From Anaerolineae bacterium (GTDB lineage: Bacteria > Chloroflexota > Anaerolineae > UBA4142 > SHND01), in the NCBI GenBank assembly GCA_020851635.1, contig JADZCJ010000075.1, positions 1 to 32,710 on the forward strand: a DNA stretch of 32,710 nucleotides, given 5' to 3'. The notes beneath the pieces are model-generated. The model made no database searches. It was not told where the DNA came from and saw only the letters and a program-made list of their open reading frames with translations. The position numbers were made by a program, and so were the translations under genes. Position 1 is the stretch's first letter, and the number at the start of each line of letters is the position of its first letter. Shown here piece by piece: positions 1 through 7,527 of the stretch.

Positions 1-1
1 A

Positions 2-97
2 GACACAGCGATGGCAGCCTTGTATCTACAGCAGCATGCGATTTGTCCGCAATGGAATTACACCATTTCTCCGCGTACCTTGCCAAGCCCGACCTAA
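2..97 (+). CDS. C-terminal end of an ISAzo13-family transposase (partial at window edge)
   Basis: Frame 2 is open from the window edge to a TAA at 95-97 and reads DTAMAALYLQQHAICPQWNY followed by TISPR. From memory, ISAzo13-family (Rhodopirellula-type DDE) transposases end in a motif of the form VSDxEMAALxxxxHxFHxxWNYTIxPR, which this matches closely. The protein would act in cutting and joining transposon ends. Only the last 31 residues are in the window, so whether the rest is intact is unknown. The next ORF starts in the same frame directly after the stop, consistent with an insertion that cut into an older gene. The family call rests on a short motif and is moderately sure. Confidence 0.6.
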   Translation, partial: DTAMAALYLQQHAICPQWNYTISPRTLPSPT

Positions 98-772
98 CGC
101 GGGAAGTTATTCTTTAATGAACCCTTAGTAACCGAATACAAAACAGCTAACGAAAAATCAAAAGATGGAAAAACTGGCGGCAAAGTCGGACTCGGTAAAT
201 TGCTCGGATTTGTGGGACTCGATATAGGTGCAAATGCGGAATTCACTCTTGCTGGAAAATCGATGGAAGAGGCAACCTCACAGCTTACTGTGGAGCAGAA
301 ACTGAGCAACTTGATTCGATACATGGAAGCGCATAAAGGATATGAATTCTTCGGTAATCTGGTAAGCGCCGCAGCTCGGTTAGAATCATCTGGTGGTTCC
401 GTTTTTGTTGAAATCCGCGAGAAATTCAGTCTTCCTCAGTTTTATAGTGGGCAAGATGGCGTTGCCGCGGTTAATAGCTCAAAAACATTGATGTTTGAAT
501 TGGGTGAGCCGACAAGCCCAAATGCTCCATTCACAGATGATTATTCTACTTATTCCGATGACTACTATAAAGGCAGGAGTAACATCCGTGTAATCATGAA
601 CGCAAGCCTCGGGAAGTTAGTGAGAACTAGTGGCGAGATGGGACAACATTCACATGATGCGATTTTGTTCCGCGGTTTCCAAGGAAGAAAAGTCCCGCTA
701 ACAGTCTTCGGACACCTGACTTCGGTCGCTCATCTCTTTTGCCAGATTAAACCATACGCCATTTGGTTATAA
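98..772 (+). pseudogene. 5'-truncated ORF, unknown function, next to transposase end
   Basis: The frame is open from the transposase stop (98) to TAA 770-772, about 224 codons. No ATG or GTG lies in frame before a TTG at 200, and the upstream residues (EPLVTEYKTANEKSKDGKTG) look like real protein, so the true N-terminus is probably lost. Visible features are a Gly-rich, weakly hydrophobic stretch (KVGLGKLLGFVGLDIGAN), an amphipathic segment (VEQKLSNLIRYMEAH), and a C-terminal part ending FQIKPYAIW-like (CQIKPYAIWL). It vaguely resembles uncharacterised proteins of the DUF6414 type, a weak impression only. Base composition is more AT-rich than most of the window, as expected for accessory DNA. 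Probably a remnant left by IS insertion; a live gene from the TTG cannot be excluded. Confidence 0.5.
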
Positions 773-866
773 GAACCAATCGTGGTTGTTCAGCAAGTGC
801 CTCAAGATTCGTCCTCGCTGGAGTACGCATAGGATTCCTTCCTTCGCGAATGCGGCATGACTACTG

Positions 867-886
867 ACCTAAATTTCGCCCAAATT
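867..886 (+). repeat. Left terminal inverted repeat of the IS
   Basis: ACCTAAATTTCGCCCAAATT is the exact reverse complement of 2346-2365. A second inverted copy of its inner half (TTTGGGCG, 898-905) lies just inside, so CGCCCAAA (877-884) can also fold back locally over a 13-nt loop. This could block transcription entering from outside, or be a subterminal transposase site. Confidence 0.92.
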
Positions 887-983
887 AGTGGACACGATTT
901 TGGGCGTGCATGAGCGGTGATGCTCGGTGTGTGATAGAACAAGGATAGCCAAATCCAAACTTACCACTCCCAGGAGCATCACC

Positions 984-2363
984 ATGAAACAGTTTAACAT
1001 CAAAAACGGTTCATCTTCGTTCACGAATCATGCCGTCTTAGCCGCACTTGGTCAGAAATTGCAGCGCATCCAATTGTTTGAACCGATCCGCAGCCACGTC
1101 AAGATTCAGCAAAAGACCGTGAAATATACGCCCGCCGACAAACTGGAGGATGTCTGGCTATCGATGCTGACGGGTGCACGCGGTCTGGTGGAGACCAACA
1201 AACGCTTGCGTCCGGATCGTGCCCTCCAACGTGCCTTTGGTCGCTCGGGCTGTGCCGAGCAATCCACGCTGAGCGAAACCCTGAATGCGGCAACGCCCGA
1301 AAATGTCCCCGAGTTAGAACAGGCCCTGACGACCATCTATCGACGGTTCAGTCGCGGCTATCGACATGATTACACCAAGCATTGGCAAATTCTGGATGCG
1401 GATACGAGCGGCTTGCCCGCCGGGCGTAACGCCGAACTGTGCACCAAAGGCTACTTTGCGCGGCAACGCAATCGGCGCGGGCGACAACTCGGGCGTGTCA
1501 TCGCCTCGCGCTACGACGAAATCGTGACCGATCAAGTCTATGCGGGCAAAGTGCAATTGACCGAGTGTTTACAACCCTTACTGCAGCATGCCGCCCAGGT
1601 CCTCGAACTCGATGCCGCCAAACGGGCGCGTACGATTTTACGCATCGATGCCGGCGGAGGCAGTGACGACGATGTGAACTGGATGTTGGACCAAGACTAT
1701 CAACTCATCACCAAAGCCTATTCGAGTAAGCGGGCAGCGAAATTAGCCCAGAGCGTGCGAGCCTGGTATCCCGATCCAAAAGTCAAGGGACGCGAGGTGG
1801 GCTTGGTTACCCAGCCGCATCCGTACGCACGTGCGACCACGCAGATTGCAGTGCGTTCGCCCAAGAAAGATGGGCGTTTCGGCTATGCGGTGCTGATTAC
1901 CACGCTGTCCGCCACAGACATTCTCGTACTGGTGGGACAACCGCGTGCCAAAGCCAAGGCGGTCCAGCCGGTCTTATTGGCGTATGTCGCCTTCTACGAT
2001 GCGCGCAGCGGCGGTGCCGAAACGCAGATCAAAGGCGACAAGCAAGGCTTGGGGCTGACCAAGCGCAACAAGAAGAAAATGGCAGCACAGCAAATCGTAG
2101 TGTTGTTAGCACAGTTGGCGCACAACGTCATCATTTGGGCGCGCCAGTGGTTGGCAGGTGGGGCGCCACAGTTGCAGCACTACGGGATTGTGCGCATGCT
2201 GCGCGATGTGTTCACCATGCGAGGTCGCGTGCAGTTCGAGGTAGACACGACACGGCTACACATTGTGCTGGATCAAGCTGACCGCTTGGCAAAAACCATC
2301 TCGGTCGGTCTGCGTCGTTTGTTAAAGAACACGAGTGCGTCCATCAATTTGGGCGAAATTTAG
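984..2363 (+). CDS. DDE transposase of the insertion sequence
   Basis: The protein has 459 aa from ATG 984, which has an AGGAGC ribosome site at 972-977. The frame is open further up (to 927), but that region lacks such support. It is the element's transposase, catalysing excision and insertion at the inverted repeats. Candidate catalytic residues are the Asp of LDADTSG (D138 or D140), the Asp of LRIDAGGG (D222) and the Glu of GGAETQIKGDKQG (E345). The last sits in a Y..R....E......K arrangement like the C1 motif of IS4/IS1380 transposases (Y337), followed by a hydrophobic helix (VVLLAQLAHNVIIWA). An N-terminal helical DNA-binding part (residues 1-120) precedes it. All motifs are present and unbroken, so it is probably active. 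The stop TAG (2361-2363) lies in the right inverted repeat. Confidence 0.88.
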   Translation: MKQFNIKNGSSSFTNHAVLAALGQKLQRIQLFEPIRSHVKIQQKTVKYTPADKLEDVWLSMLTGARGLVETNKRLRPDRALQRAFGRSGCAEQSTLSETLNAATPENVPELEQALTTIYRRFSRGYRHDYTKHWQILDADTSGLPAGRNAELCTKGYFARQRNRRGRQLGRVIASRYDEIVTDQVYAGKVQLTECLQPLLQHAAQVLELDAAKRARTILRIDAGGGSDDDVNWMLDQDYQLITKAYSSKRAAKLAQSVRAWYPDPKVKGREVGLVTQPHPYARATTQIAVRSPKKDGRFGYAVLITTLSATDILVLVGQPRAKAKAVQPVLLAYVAFYDARSGGAETQIKGDKQGLGLTKRNKKKMAAQQIVVLLAQLAHNVIIWARQWLAGGAPQLQHYGIVRMLRDVFTMRGRVQFEVDTTRLHIVLDQADRLAKTISVGLRRLLKNTSASINLGEI

Positions 2364-2365
2364 GT
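2346..2365 (-). repeat. Right terminal inverted repeat of the IS
   Basis: AATTTGGGCGAAATTTAGGT is the exact reverse complement of 867-886. It overlaps the last codons and the stop of the transposase gene. Confidence 0.92.
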
Positions 2366-2369
2366 ACTG

Positions 2370-2397
2370 AAGCACCACCGATTTCTCGATGGTGCTT
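2370..2397. terminator. Stem-loop beside the IS insertion (no T-tract)
   Basis: AAGCACCACCGA (2370-2381) pairs with TCGATGGTGCTT (2386-2397) in 11 of 12 positions around a 4-nt loop. No run of T follows on either strand, so it is not a standard intrinsic terminator. It may be the old 3' hairpin of the minus-strand gene ending at 2492, or a hairpin that attracted the IS, whose target duplication abuts it. The rest of 2398-2491 holds a short direct repeat (CGGTCTGCCGTC twice near 2458-2485) and no gene. Confidence 0.5.
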
Positions 2398-2491
2398 GAA
2401 CAGTCCAATCTGGATTTCACGTTTGACGATTCATTTTCTCACTCGCGCCCCTGTCTCCGGTCTGCCGTCCGCGGTCTGCCGTCTGTCGCTC

Positions 2492-4072
2492 CTACTTCTC
2501 CGCCAACACACATTTCAAGATGCCTCGCTCGAAATATTCAAATTCCGGCACCAACGGACTCGAATCCGTAAAACACACCGCGCGTCCTTCGGCAAACGTC
2601 ACACGCATTATCTCGCGCGCCCGCGCGTGCGCGTCCGTCACGACCGTCGGGTCCTGGAACTGCACCTCACTCATGGTCCGCCGCAAACTGTCATAATACC
2701 AATCGTATTGCAGCAACCCCTGACTCACTATCACCGAACGCGCGCCCTGATACGCCACCGCATGGCGGTAATACCACAACGCAAACAATGCCCGGTCGCC
2801 GTCCGCAAACAACACCGCATCTACGGGCAGCCCCTCAAAATTCTGCCGCGCATATTCGAACGCCGCGCGGTCTTGCGAAACATCCATCGTCGCAAAATTT
2901 GTTACCGCGTTATAGACAGGCAGCGCCGCAAACAACGCAACCGCGCCCGCGCGCGGTACTCGGTCATCCCCGACCCAGCTGACCACATTCGCAACCCCGC
3001 ACAGCATCCACAATAACGCAACCGCAAACGCGGGCAGCAGATACAAGAACGAATCGCGCGACGCATACAAGACGGCGTACAAGACCACGGGCACAAACAT
3101 CAACATCGTCGCCGCAAACAAGCGTCGCCGCGATATTGCCATCTGCAGCGCGCCCCACACGACCAGCGCCACACCGACGAACGTAAACTGGTCGAGCAGC
3201 GCCCGTGCCGCAAAGGCAAAACGGCCCAACACCTCACCCTCATCCACCGCAAACAGATACGGGCGATATTGCGCCGCCGTCACGAGCCAGAAAAACCGCT
3301 CCGGCATCACCGGATCGCCCCACTTGATTGGCGGGTTTGGCAGCGCCGCAATTGGCAAATACACATAAAACACCAGCGGCGCAGCCAACACCAAGAGCGC
3401 TTTCCAATCCCGCCGCGTCGGCTGCAATGCCAACAGCGCGCCGGGCGCCAGCAGCAAAATCGCAAGATGATGCGCCAACCCCAAGCCAAAAGCCAACGCC
3501 GCAATCATCACCCGCCACGAATTCGTCGTCACACTCGCCCACAAAATCATCGCGACCAAAAGCAGGTTCAGCGCATACACTTCGGGAATGACCGCCTGCG
3601 ACCATATCATCGGCGCCAACCCAAACGCCAATGCCCCAATCGGCGCAATCAACACCTCCACCCCAATCCCCGACCGACTTGATTCTTTCTCCCCGCTCTC
3701 CTCTCCATGCTCCTTTTCCCCACTCCTCTTGGGAGAAAAGCCGGGGGTGAGGGGCTGGGTAGGACTCGTCACCGCACTCCCCGCCCGCGCCAGCACAAAA
3801 ACTGCCGCGCTCGCCGCCAACGCTGAAAAAAGAGCCAGTCCGCCCGCAGGTTCAAAAAACGGCAAACGCGCAAATCCCGAGGCGATTAACGTATAAAGCG
3901 GGTACCCCGGTGGATGCGGAATCCCAAACACAAACGCCGCCGCCGCAAGGTCCCCGCTGTCTGCGCCGTTGTGCAGCCATGTGACCGTCTGCGCCAGCGT
4001 GAGCCAATATATTGCAAACGCAATCAACGCGGCGAGCAGCGCAAGCAAACGACCCAAGCGCGTTTCATTCAT
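2492..4072 (-). CDS. DUF2723 family membrane protein (GT-C / TMEM260-like)
   Basis: The protein has 526 aa from ATG 4072 (MNETRLG). The frame stays open to a TTG at 4129, but a transcription terminator lies between, so the inner ATG is preferred. It is an integral membrane protein with about ten hydrophobic segments. The loop after the first helix carries the DUF2723 signature: an acidic pair (ADSGDLAAAA) followed by PHPPGYPLY, and later APMIWSQAVIPEVYALN. DUF2723 proteins resemble lipid-linked-sugar-dependent O-mannosyltransferases (TMEM260), so a role in glycosylating envelope proteins or lipids is likely but not shown. Residues around 99-130 (TSPTQPLTPGFSPKRSGEKE onward) are a charged insert encoded by a repeat-like sequence. 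It lies downstream of the phosphohexomutase gene, which could supply its sugar phosphate, but the terminator suggests separate transcription. A TATCAT -10-like box lies at 4082-4087, 9 nt from the start. Confidence 0.82.
   Translation of the reverse strand: MNETRLGRLLALLAALIAFAIYWLTLAQTVTWLHNGADSGDLAAAAFVFGIPHPPGYPLYTLIASGFARLPFFEPAGGLALFSALAASAAVFVLARAGSAVTSPTQPLTPGFSPKRSGEKEHGEESGEKESSRSGIGVEVLIAPIGALAFGLAPMIWSQAVIPEVYALNLLLVAMILWASVTTNSWRVMIAALAFGLGLAHHLAILLLAPGALLALQPTRRDWKALLVLAAPLVFYVYLPIAALPNPPIKWGDPVMPERFFWLVTAAQYRPYLFAVDEGEVLGRFAFAARALLDQFTFVGVALVVWGALQMAISRRRLFAATMLMFVPVVLYAVLYASRDSFLYLLPAFAVALLWMLCGVANVVSWVGDDRVPRAGAVALFAALPVYNAVTNFATMDVSQDRAAFEYARQNFEGLPVDAVLFADGDRALFALWYYRHAVAYQGARSVIVSQGLLQYDWYYDSLRRTMSEVQFQDPTVVTDAHARAREIMRVTFAEGRAVCFTDSSPLVPEFEYFERGILKCVLAEK
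3681..3775. repeat. GC-rich imperfect inverted repeat inserted in frame in the DUF2723 gene
   Basis: This pyrimidine-rich then purine-rich block contains CTTTTCCC (3713-3720) facing GGGAGAAAAG (3731-3740), with CCCC-rich flanks facing GGGGTGAGGGG. It encodes a charged, low-complexity stretch in a loop between membrane helices, unlike its neighbours. The composition resembles CCCTCACCCC-type dispersed repeats common between genes in many bacteria. Boundaries are approximate. Confidence 0.5.
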
Positions 4073-4088
4073 CTCTTTGCTATGATAG

Positions 4089-4118
4089 AAAAAAATTTGG
4101 CGACCTCTCGCCAAATTT
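4089..4118 (-). terminator. Intrinsic terminator after the phosphohexomutase gene
   Basis: A perfect 11-bp stem (4093-4103 with 4108-4118, AAATTTGGCGA and its complement) encloses a 4-nt loop. On the minus strand it is followed by seven T (4089-4095, partly shared with the stem base). It sits 8 nt past the stop of the gene ending at 4126. The T-tract ends only 17 nt before the ATG (4072) of the next gene in the same direction, so it could also act as an attenuator for that gene. Confidence 0.85.
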
Positions 4119-4125
4119 AAGCCGT

Positions 4126-5562
4126 TCAATTCCCGTTTCGCATCGCATCCGACAGCGCGACTCCTTGCGTCAGCAGTTCCTCGACCAACTGCGGTGAGCG
4201 CGCCTCTGAATAGACCCGCAGCACCGGCTCGGTCCCCGAAGGACGAATCAGCAGCCAGCTGTTGTCGTCAAAGAGATATTTCACCCCATCACGGTCGTTG
4301 ATGGACACCAGGTCCCGCCCCGCCATGTGACTCGGCGCGTCATTCTTGAGTCGCTTGACCAGTTCGCTTTTGGAAAAGGGTTTGGTCCGCAAATCGCGGC
4401 GCGCATAATAGAACGCTCCCAGCTCCTCGCGCAAGTCCGACACCAATTCGCGCAGTCCCTTGCCATAATGCGACATCATCTCCATCAACAGCAGTCCCAT
4501 CAGGATTCCGTCGCCCATCGGCACGTGCCCGCGAATCGTGATTCCGCCGCTTTCTTCGCCGCCCATCAAGACATCATGCGCTTGCATCAAGTCCGCAATA
4601 TGGTTGAAACCAACCGGCGTCTCGTACAGCTCCAGATCATACTTGTCCGCCAGCAGGTTGATCATCTGCGTTGTCGAAATTGTCTTGACCACCGCCCCGC
4701 GCATCCTTCTCTCTTGCAGCAGATACCTCAGCGTCAACGCAAAGATCAGATGCGGATCAATAAACACGCCCACCCCGTCTACTGCGCCAATGCGATCGGC
4801 ATCGCCATCGGTCGCAAGCCCGATATCCGAATGGTGGTCGCGCACCGCTGCGATTAGCGCGGATAAATACTTTTCAATCGGCTCGGGATGTATCCCGCCA
4901 AATCCGGGATTCATCTCGCCGCGAATTTCCAGCACCTCGCACCCCGCCGCTGTCAAGATCGAGCGCAAATAACCGCGCCCTGCGCCGTGCATCGGGTCCG
5001 TCACCACGCGCCATTGTCCCTGCGACAGCACAGGCATCTGCACCAGCGTTTGAATATGTTTGAAATACAACGGGAAAAAGTTTGTGCGCGCAATCAATCC
5101 CACCTTGAGCGCGTCATCATACGCGCGTATTTTTGGCGTCCCCACCACCCGCAGTTTTTCTTCGACCCGCTTTGTCTCGCCGGTGGATGCCGAGCCGCCA
5201 TTCGGGTCTTTCAATTTGATCCCGCTGTAACGCGGCGGATTGTGACTCGCCGTAATCATCAACCCCGCTTGCGCGTTCAATGTGCGGACCGCATTCGATA
5301 CAACGGGCGTGGGACAGTCCGCGCGGGACAGGATCACGTGAAAATCATTGCCCGCCAGCACCTCGGACACGGCCATCGCAAAACGGTCCGACAGAAAACG
5401 TGTATCAAAACCGATCACAATCGGCGCGTCCGATGCCGCACTGCCCCCGCGCTCGTCACGCAAATAGTCGGCAATCGCCTGCGCGACCAACCGCACATTA
5501 TCGAACGTAAATTCCTCGCCAATCACCGCGCGCCAGCCGTCGGTGCCAAATTGAATGCTCAT
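4126..5562 (-). CDS. Phosphohexomutase (phosphoglucomutase/phosphomannomutase family)
   Basis: The protein has 478 aa, the usual size for the alpha-D-phosphohexomutase superfamily. These soluble enzymes move a phosphate between O1 and O6 of glucose, mannose or related hexoses through a phosphoserine. All four family signatures are present: the TASHNPP loop with catalytic Ser106, the metal loop DGDADR (D252, D254, D256), the sugar loop GEESGG (335-340) that favours glucose or mannose, and the phosphate loop RPSGTEP (440-446). The GlmM subgroup is less likely because it is usually shorter and uses a different sugar loop; the exact substrate cannot be read. ATG 5562 directly follows the TAA of the upstream DUF4012 gene (TAAATG), so the two are translationally coupled. 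An intrinsic terminator follows the gene. Confidence 0.9.
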   Translation of the reverse strand: MSIQFGTDGWRAVIGEEFTFDNVRLVAQAIADYLRDERGGSAASDAPIVIGFDTRFLSDRFAMAVSEVLAGNDFHVILSRADCPTPVVSNAVRTLNAQAGLMITASHNPPRYSGIKLKDPNGGSASTGETKRVEEKLRVVGTPKIRAYDDALKVGLIARTNFFPLYFKHIQTLVQMPVLSQGQWRVVTDPMHGAGRGYLRSILTAAGCEVLEIRGEMNPGFGGIHPEPIEKYLSALIAAVRDHHSDIGLATDGDADRIGAVDGVGVFIDPHLIFALTLRYLLQERRMRGAVVKTISTTQMINLLADKYDLELYETPVGFNHIADLMQAHDVLMGGEESGGITIRGHVPMGDGILMGLLLMEMMSHYGKGLRELVSDLREELGAFYYARRDLRTKPFSKSELVKRLKNDAPSHMAGRDLVSINDRDGVKYLFDDNSWLLIRPSGTEPVLRVYSEARSPQLVEELLTQGVALSDAMRNGN

Positions 5563-7434
5563 TTATTGCTTGCCCTCGATTTCGAAAAAAATTTTGAACG
5601 TCATATCCTGATACAAGGTTTCATGAAATTCCAAAACCTGTCCCTCGCGACGTGTCACGGTATGACTCGTGTCCCGCACCCACAGTCCCGGCGGCAGTTC
5701 CACGCGCACTGTCACGGGCGTCCCATCCGCTCCCGCCTGCTGCTGGACCTTGAGCGCGTACATTCCCCCCTCCATCACACTTGTCGGGACCGTATATCGG
5801 AATCGCACGGTTTCCCGCGTATTTCGCGGCACGACCACATAACCTCCAAACTCTGTCACATTCTCTTTATCCTCTGTCACTCCACCTTCGCTCACGCCCT
5901 CGGCGGCAACGAAACGGCTCCCATGCGGCGCCAGCACGCGTACATAATTCCAGTAACAGCTCTGCTCCATGCTCGCGTACGTGTCGTTCTTGTGCTGTTT
6001 GAGCAGATCGCATCCACCTTCCGCCCCGCGTGAAGGATTATCATACGTGATTTCTACGGTCGCCTCGCCGCCATTCTTGTCCAACCGCACGGAATATGCA
6101 ATCGCCCGTTTGACTCGCGCATTCACCTTGTTAAAGCCCACATTCGAGTCCACCACAAACAAATAATCGTGCTCGCCGGGTATCACTGCCCCCCCCCAAC
6201 CGGCATCAACCAACGCTTTTTCTGCATCAGCGTTTTCCAAATAAATCTGCACCGATTTCTCGCGCAGCCCGCGCCACAACGCCGTCGCCAGCGCATTAGC
6301 TTGCGCGTCACCCGCCCGAAACCGTTCCAGCAAACCGTTCATCAAGTCCGCCAAAAAACTCTTGCGGTCATTCTCAAACCACGCCGCGCTCATATCTCCC
6401 GGAGGCATCGGCTGCCAGCTCTCCTTGAGCATCTGAATCACATTCTCCTGCGCCAGCGGCTGCCCATCCAATTTCACATCACCCATCGCGCCCACCAGAC
6501 GCGGCAAGAATCGTGTGTCCACCGCAATCACGCCGTCGGTCCGCAAATGGCGGTCAAACGCCCACATCGTCTGCGCCCGACGCGCGCTCGTCGGAAAATC
6601 AGCATCCCAATTCGAATCGCGCAGCAGCCACTGCGACGCCCACATGTATTTTTGCAATGGCAGAGGTGGCTTCGGGTGAATCAGGGTCAGATCGTCCGCC
6701 GCAAAACTATCGCCAAACCATTCGACTCCTATCTCGCCGCGCTCGACCTTGAGAACACCCACGGCGCTGATAAATCCACCCGTCGCGCGGATCTCGTCGT
6801 TGTTTTGTGCCAACACCAAATAATAGCGCGGGGATGCATCGCCAAACAATTCCGGCGCCTGCATGACCAGACGCAGAGCCGCGTCCCATTCTAGCAGGGC
6901 GCGGTCCGCATCTCGCAAAATTCTCTGCGCCGCCGGGGACAGACTATGCTCATCAATCTTTGCCCGCGCCTCTATGGCGCTTGCGAGCGATGCTCGCGCC
7001 TTGAAAATTTCGGTTTCATTTTCTTTTGCAAACTCAATGAGCGCCGCGCCAAAGGAATCGTCCTGCCCCAACCTGACGATTAACAGTTCATACAACGCTA
7101 GCGACGGTTCGACCGCGTCGAGGGTTGCATCCAGGAATTTCGCCAGCTGCGCTGCTTGCCCCAAATCTCCACCGAGCAGTGGGAGCCACGCAAAAGCCGG
7201 CGCTGCGCGCACCAAAGGGGCGCTCTCGCTCTGCCAGGCACGCGCATCGCCCACAACCGCACGCGCGCTTGCCGTTACACTCACTCCATCCTTATCAAAT
7301 GTCCGTTGCAGCGCCAGCACATCCTTCCACGTCAGGACGGCAAGCGCCGCCGTACGCGGGGGCGTGACCTGGAGCAGCAACAGCAGTGCGACCCCAACGA
7401 CGATCGTTATTTGTCTCCAACCTGGCATGAGCAT
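5563..7434 (-). CDS. DUF4012 domain-containing envelope protein
   Basis: The protein has about 623 aa from ATG 7434; ATG 7428 is equally possible. The frame is open to a TTG at 7500, but a TATAAT box at 7445-7450 argues for the inner start. A short N-terminus leads into one hydrophobic helix (ITIVVGVALLLLLQV), a signal anchor, so the bulk is outside the membrane. The DUF4012 core is recognisable near the middle: YYLVLAQNNDEIRATGGFIS, then an FGDSFAADD segment and a WDADFPTSARRAQTMW motif. The C-terminal part is beta-rich. From memory DUF4012 proteins occur in Chloroflexota and Actinobacteria near polysaccharide genes; their activity is unknown. Coupling to a phosphohexomutase fits a role in making or attaching a surface polysaccharide, which is inference. 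Confidence 0.82.
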   Translation of the reverse strand: MLMPGWRQITIVVGVALLLLLQVTPPRTAALAVLTWKDVLALQRTFDKDGVSVTASARAVVGDARAWQSESAPLVRAAPAFAWLPLLGGDLGQAAQLAKFLDATLDAVEPSLALYELLIVRLGQDDSFGAALIEFAKENETEIFKARASLASAIEARAKIDEHSLSPAAQRILRDADRALLEWDAALRLVMQAPELFGDASPRYYLVLAQNNDEIRATGGFISAVGVLKVERGEIGVEWFGDSFAADDLTLIHPKPPLPLQKYMWASQWLLRDSNWDADFPTSARRAQTMWAFDRHLRTDGVIAVDTRFLPRLVGAMGDVKLDGQPLAQENVIQMLKESWQPMPPGDMSAAWFENDRKSFLADLMNGLLERFRAGDAQANALATALWRGLREKSVQIYLENADAEKALVDAGWGGAVIPGEHDYLFVVDSNVGFNKVNARVKRAIAYSVRLDKNGGEATVEITYDNPSRGAEGGCDLLKQHKNDTYASMEQSCYWNYVRVLAPHGSRFVAAEGVSEGGVTEDKENVTEFGGYVVVPRNTRETVRFRYTVPTSVMEGGMYALKVQQQAGADGTPVTVRVELPPGLWVRDTSHTVTRREGQVLEFHETLYQDMTFKIFFEIEGKQ

Positions 7435-7444
7435 GGCGCACGCG

Positions 7445-7450
7445 ATTATA
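7445..7450 (-). promoter_or_regulatory. -10 box (TATAAT) for the DUF4012 gene
   Basis: A perfect TATAAT on the minus strand lies 10 nt before ATG 7434. The -35 region is weak (TTACGC at an 18-nt spacing). Transcription would begin within a few bases of the start codon, so the mRNA is probably leaderless or nearly so. Confidence 0.55.
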
Positions 7451-7484
7451 CAGGCGGTAAGGATTTGCGCGTAATGCGAACATT

Positions 7485-7513
7485 TTGAGATAGTTTCCAA
7501 ACCTTGTTATAAT
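7485..7513 (+). promoter_or_regulatory. Sigma-70-type promoter of maf-pcrA
   Basis: TTGAGA (7485-7490) and TATAAT (7508-7513) are separated by exactly 17 nt, matching the consensus in 11 of 12 positions. The ATG of maf is 14 nt past the -10 box, giving a leader of only about 8 nt without a clear ribosome site. Confidence 0.8.
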
Positions 7514-7527
7514 CAAACAACTGTTCT

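Larger units (their letters stand above)
867..2365 (+). mobile_element. Complete DDE insertion sequence (IS1380/IS4-like), about 1.5 kb
   Basis: Perfect 20-bp inverted repeats occupy 867-886 and 2346-2365 and enclose a single transposase gene. ACTG flanks both sides (863-866 and 2366-2369). If the element is taken as 868-2364 with 19-bp ends starting CCT, the flanking direct repeat becomes TACTGA (862-867 and 2365-2370). Either reading gives a target-site duplication, so the element is intact and its insertion is fairly recent. The stop codon lies inside the right inverted repeat. Family assignment (IS1380 or a related IS4-superfamily group) rests on the transposase motifs and is less certain than the element itself. 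Confidence 0.9.

Noticed and set aside
4888-6033. A 381-codon plus-strand open frame opposite the phosphohexomutase and DUF4012 genes
   Set aside because: It crosses the border of two well-supported minus-strand genes, is rich in Arg/His as antisense GC-rich frames are, and has no domain.
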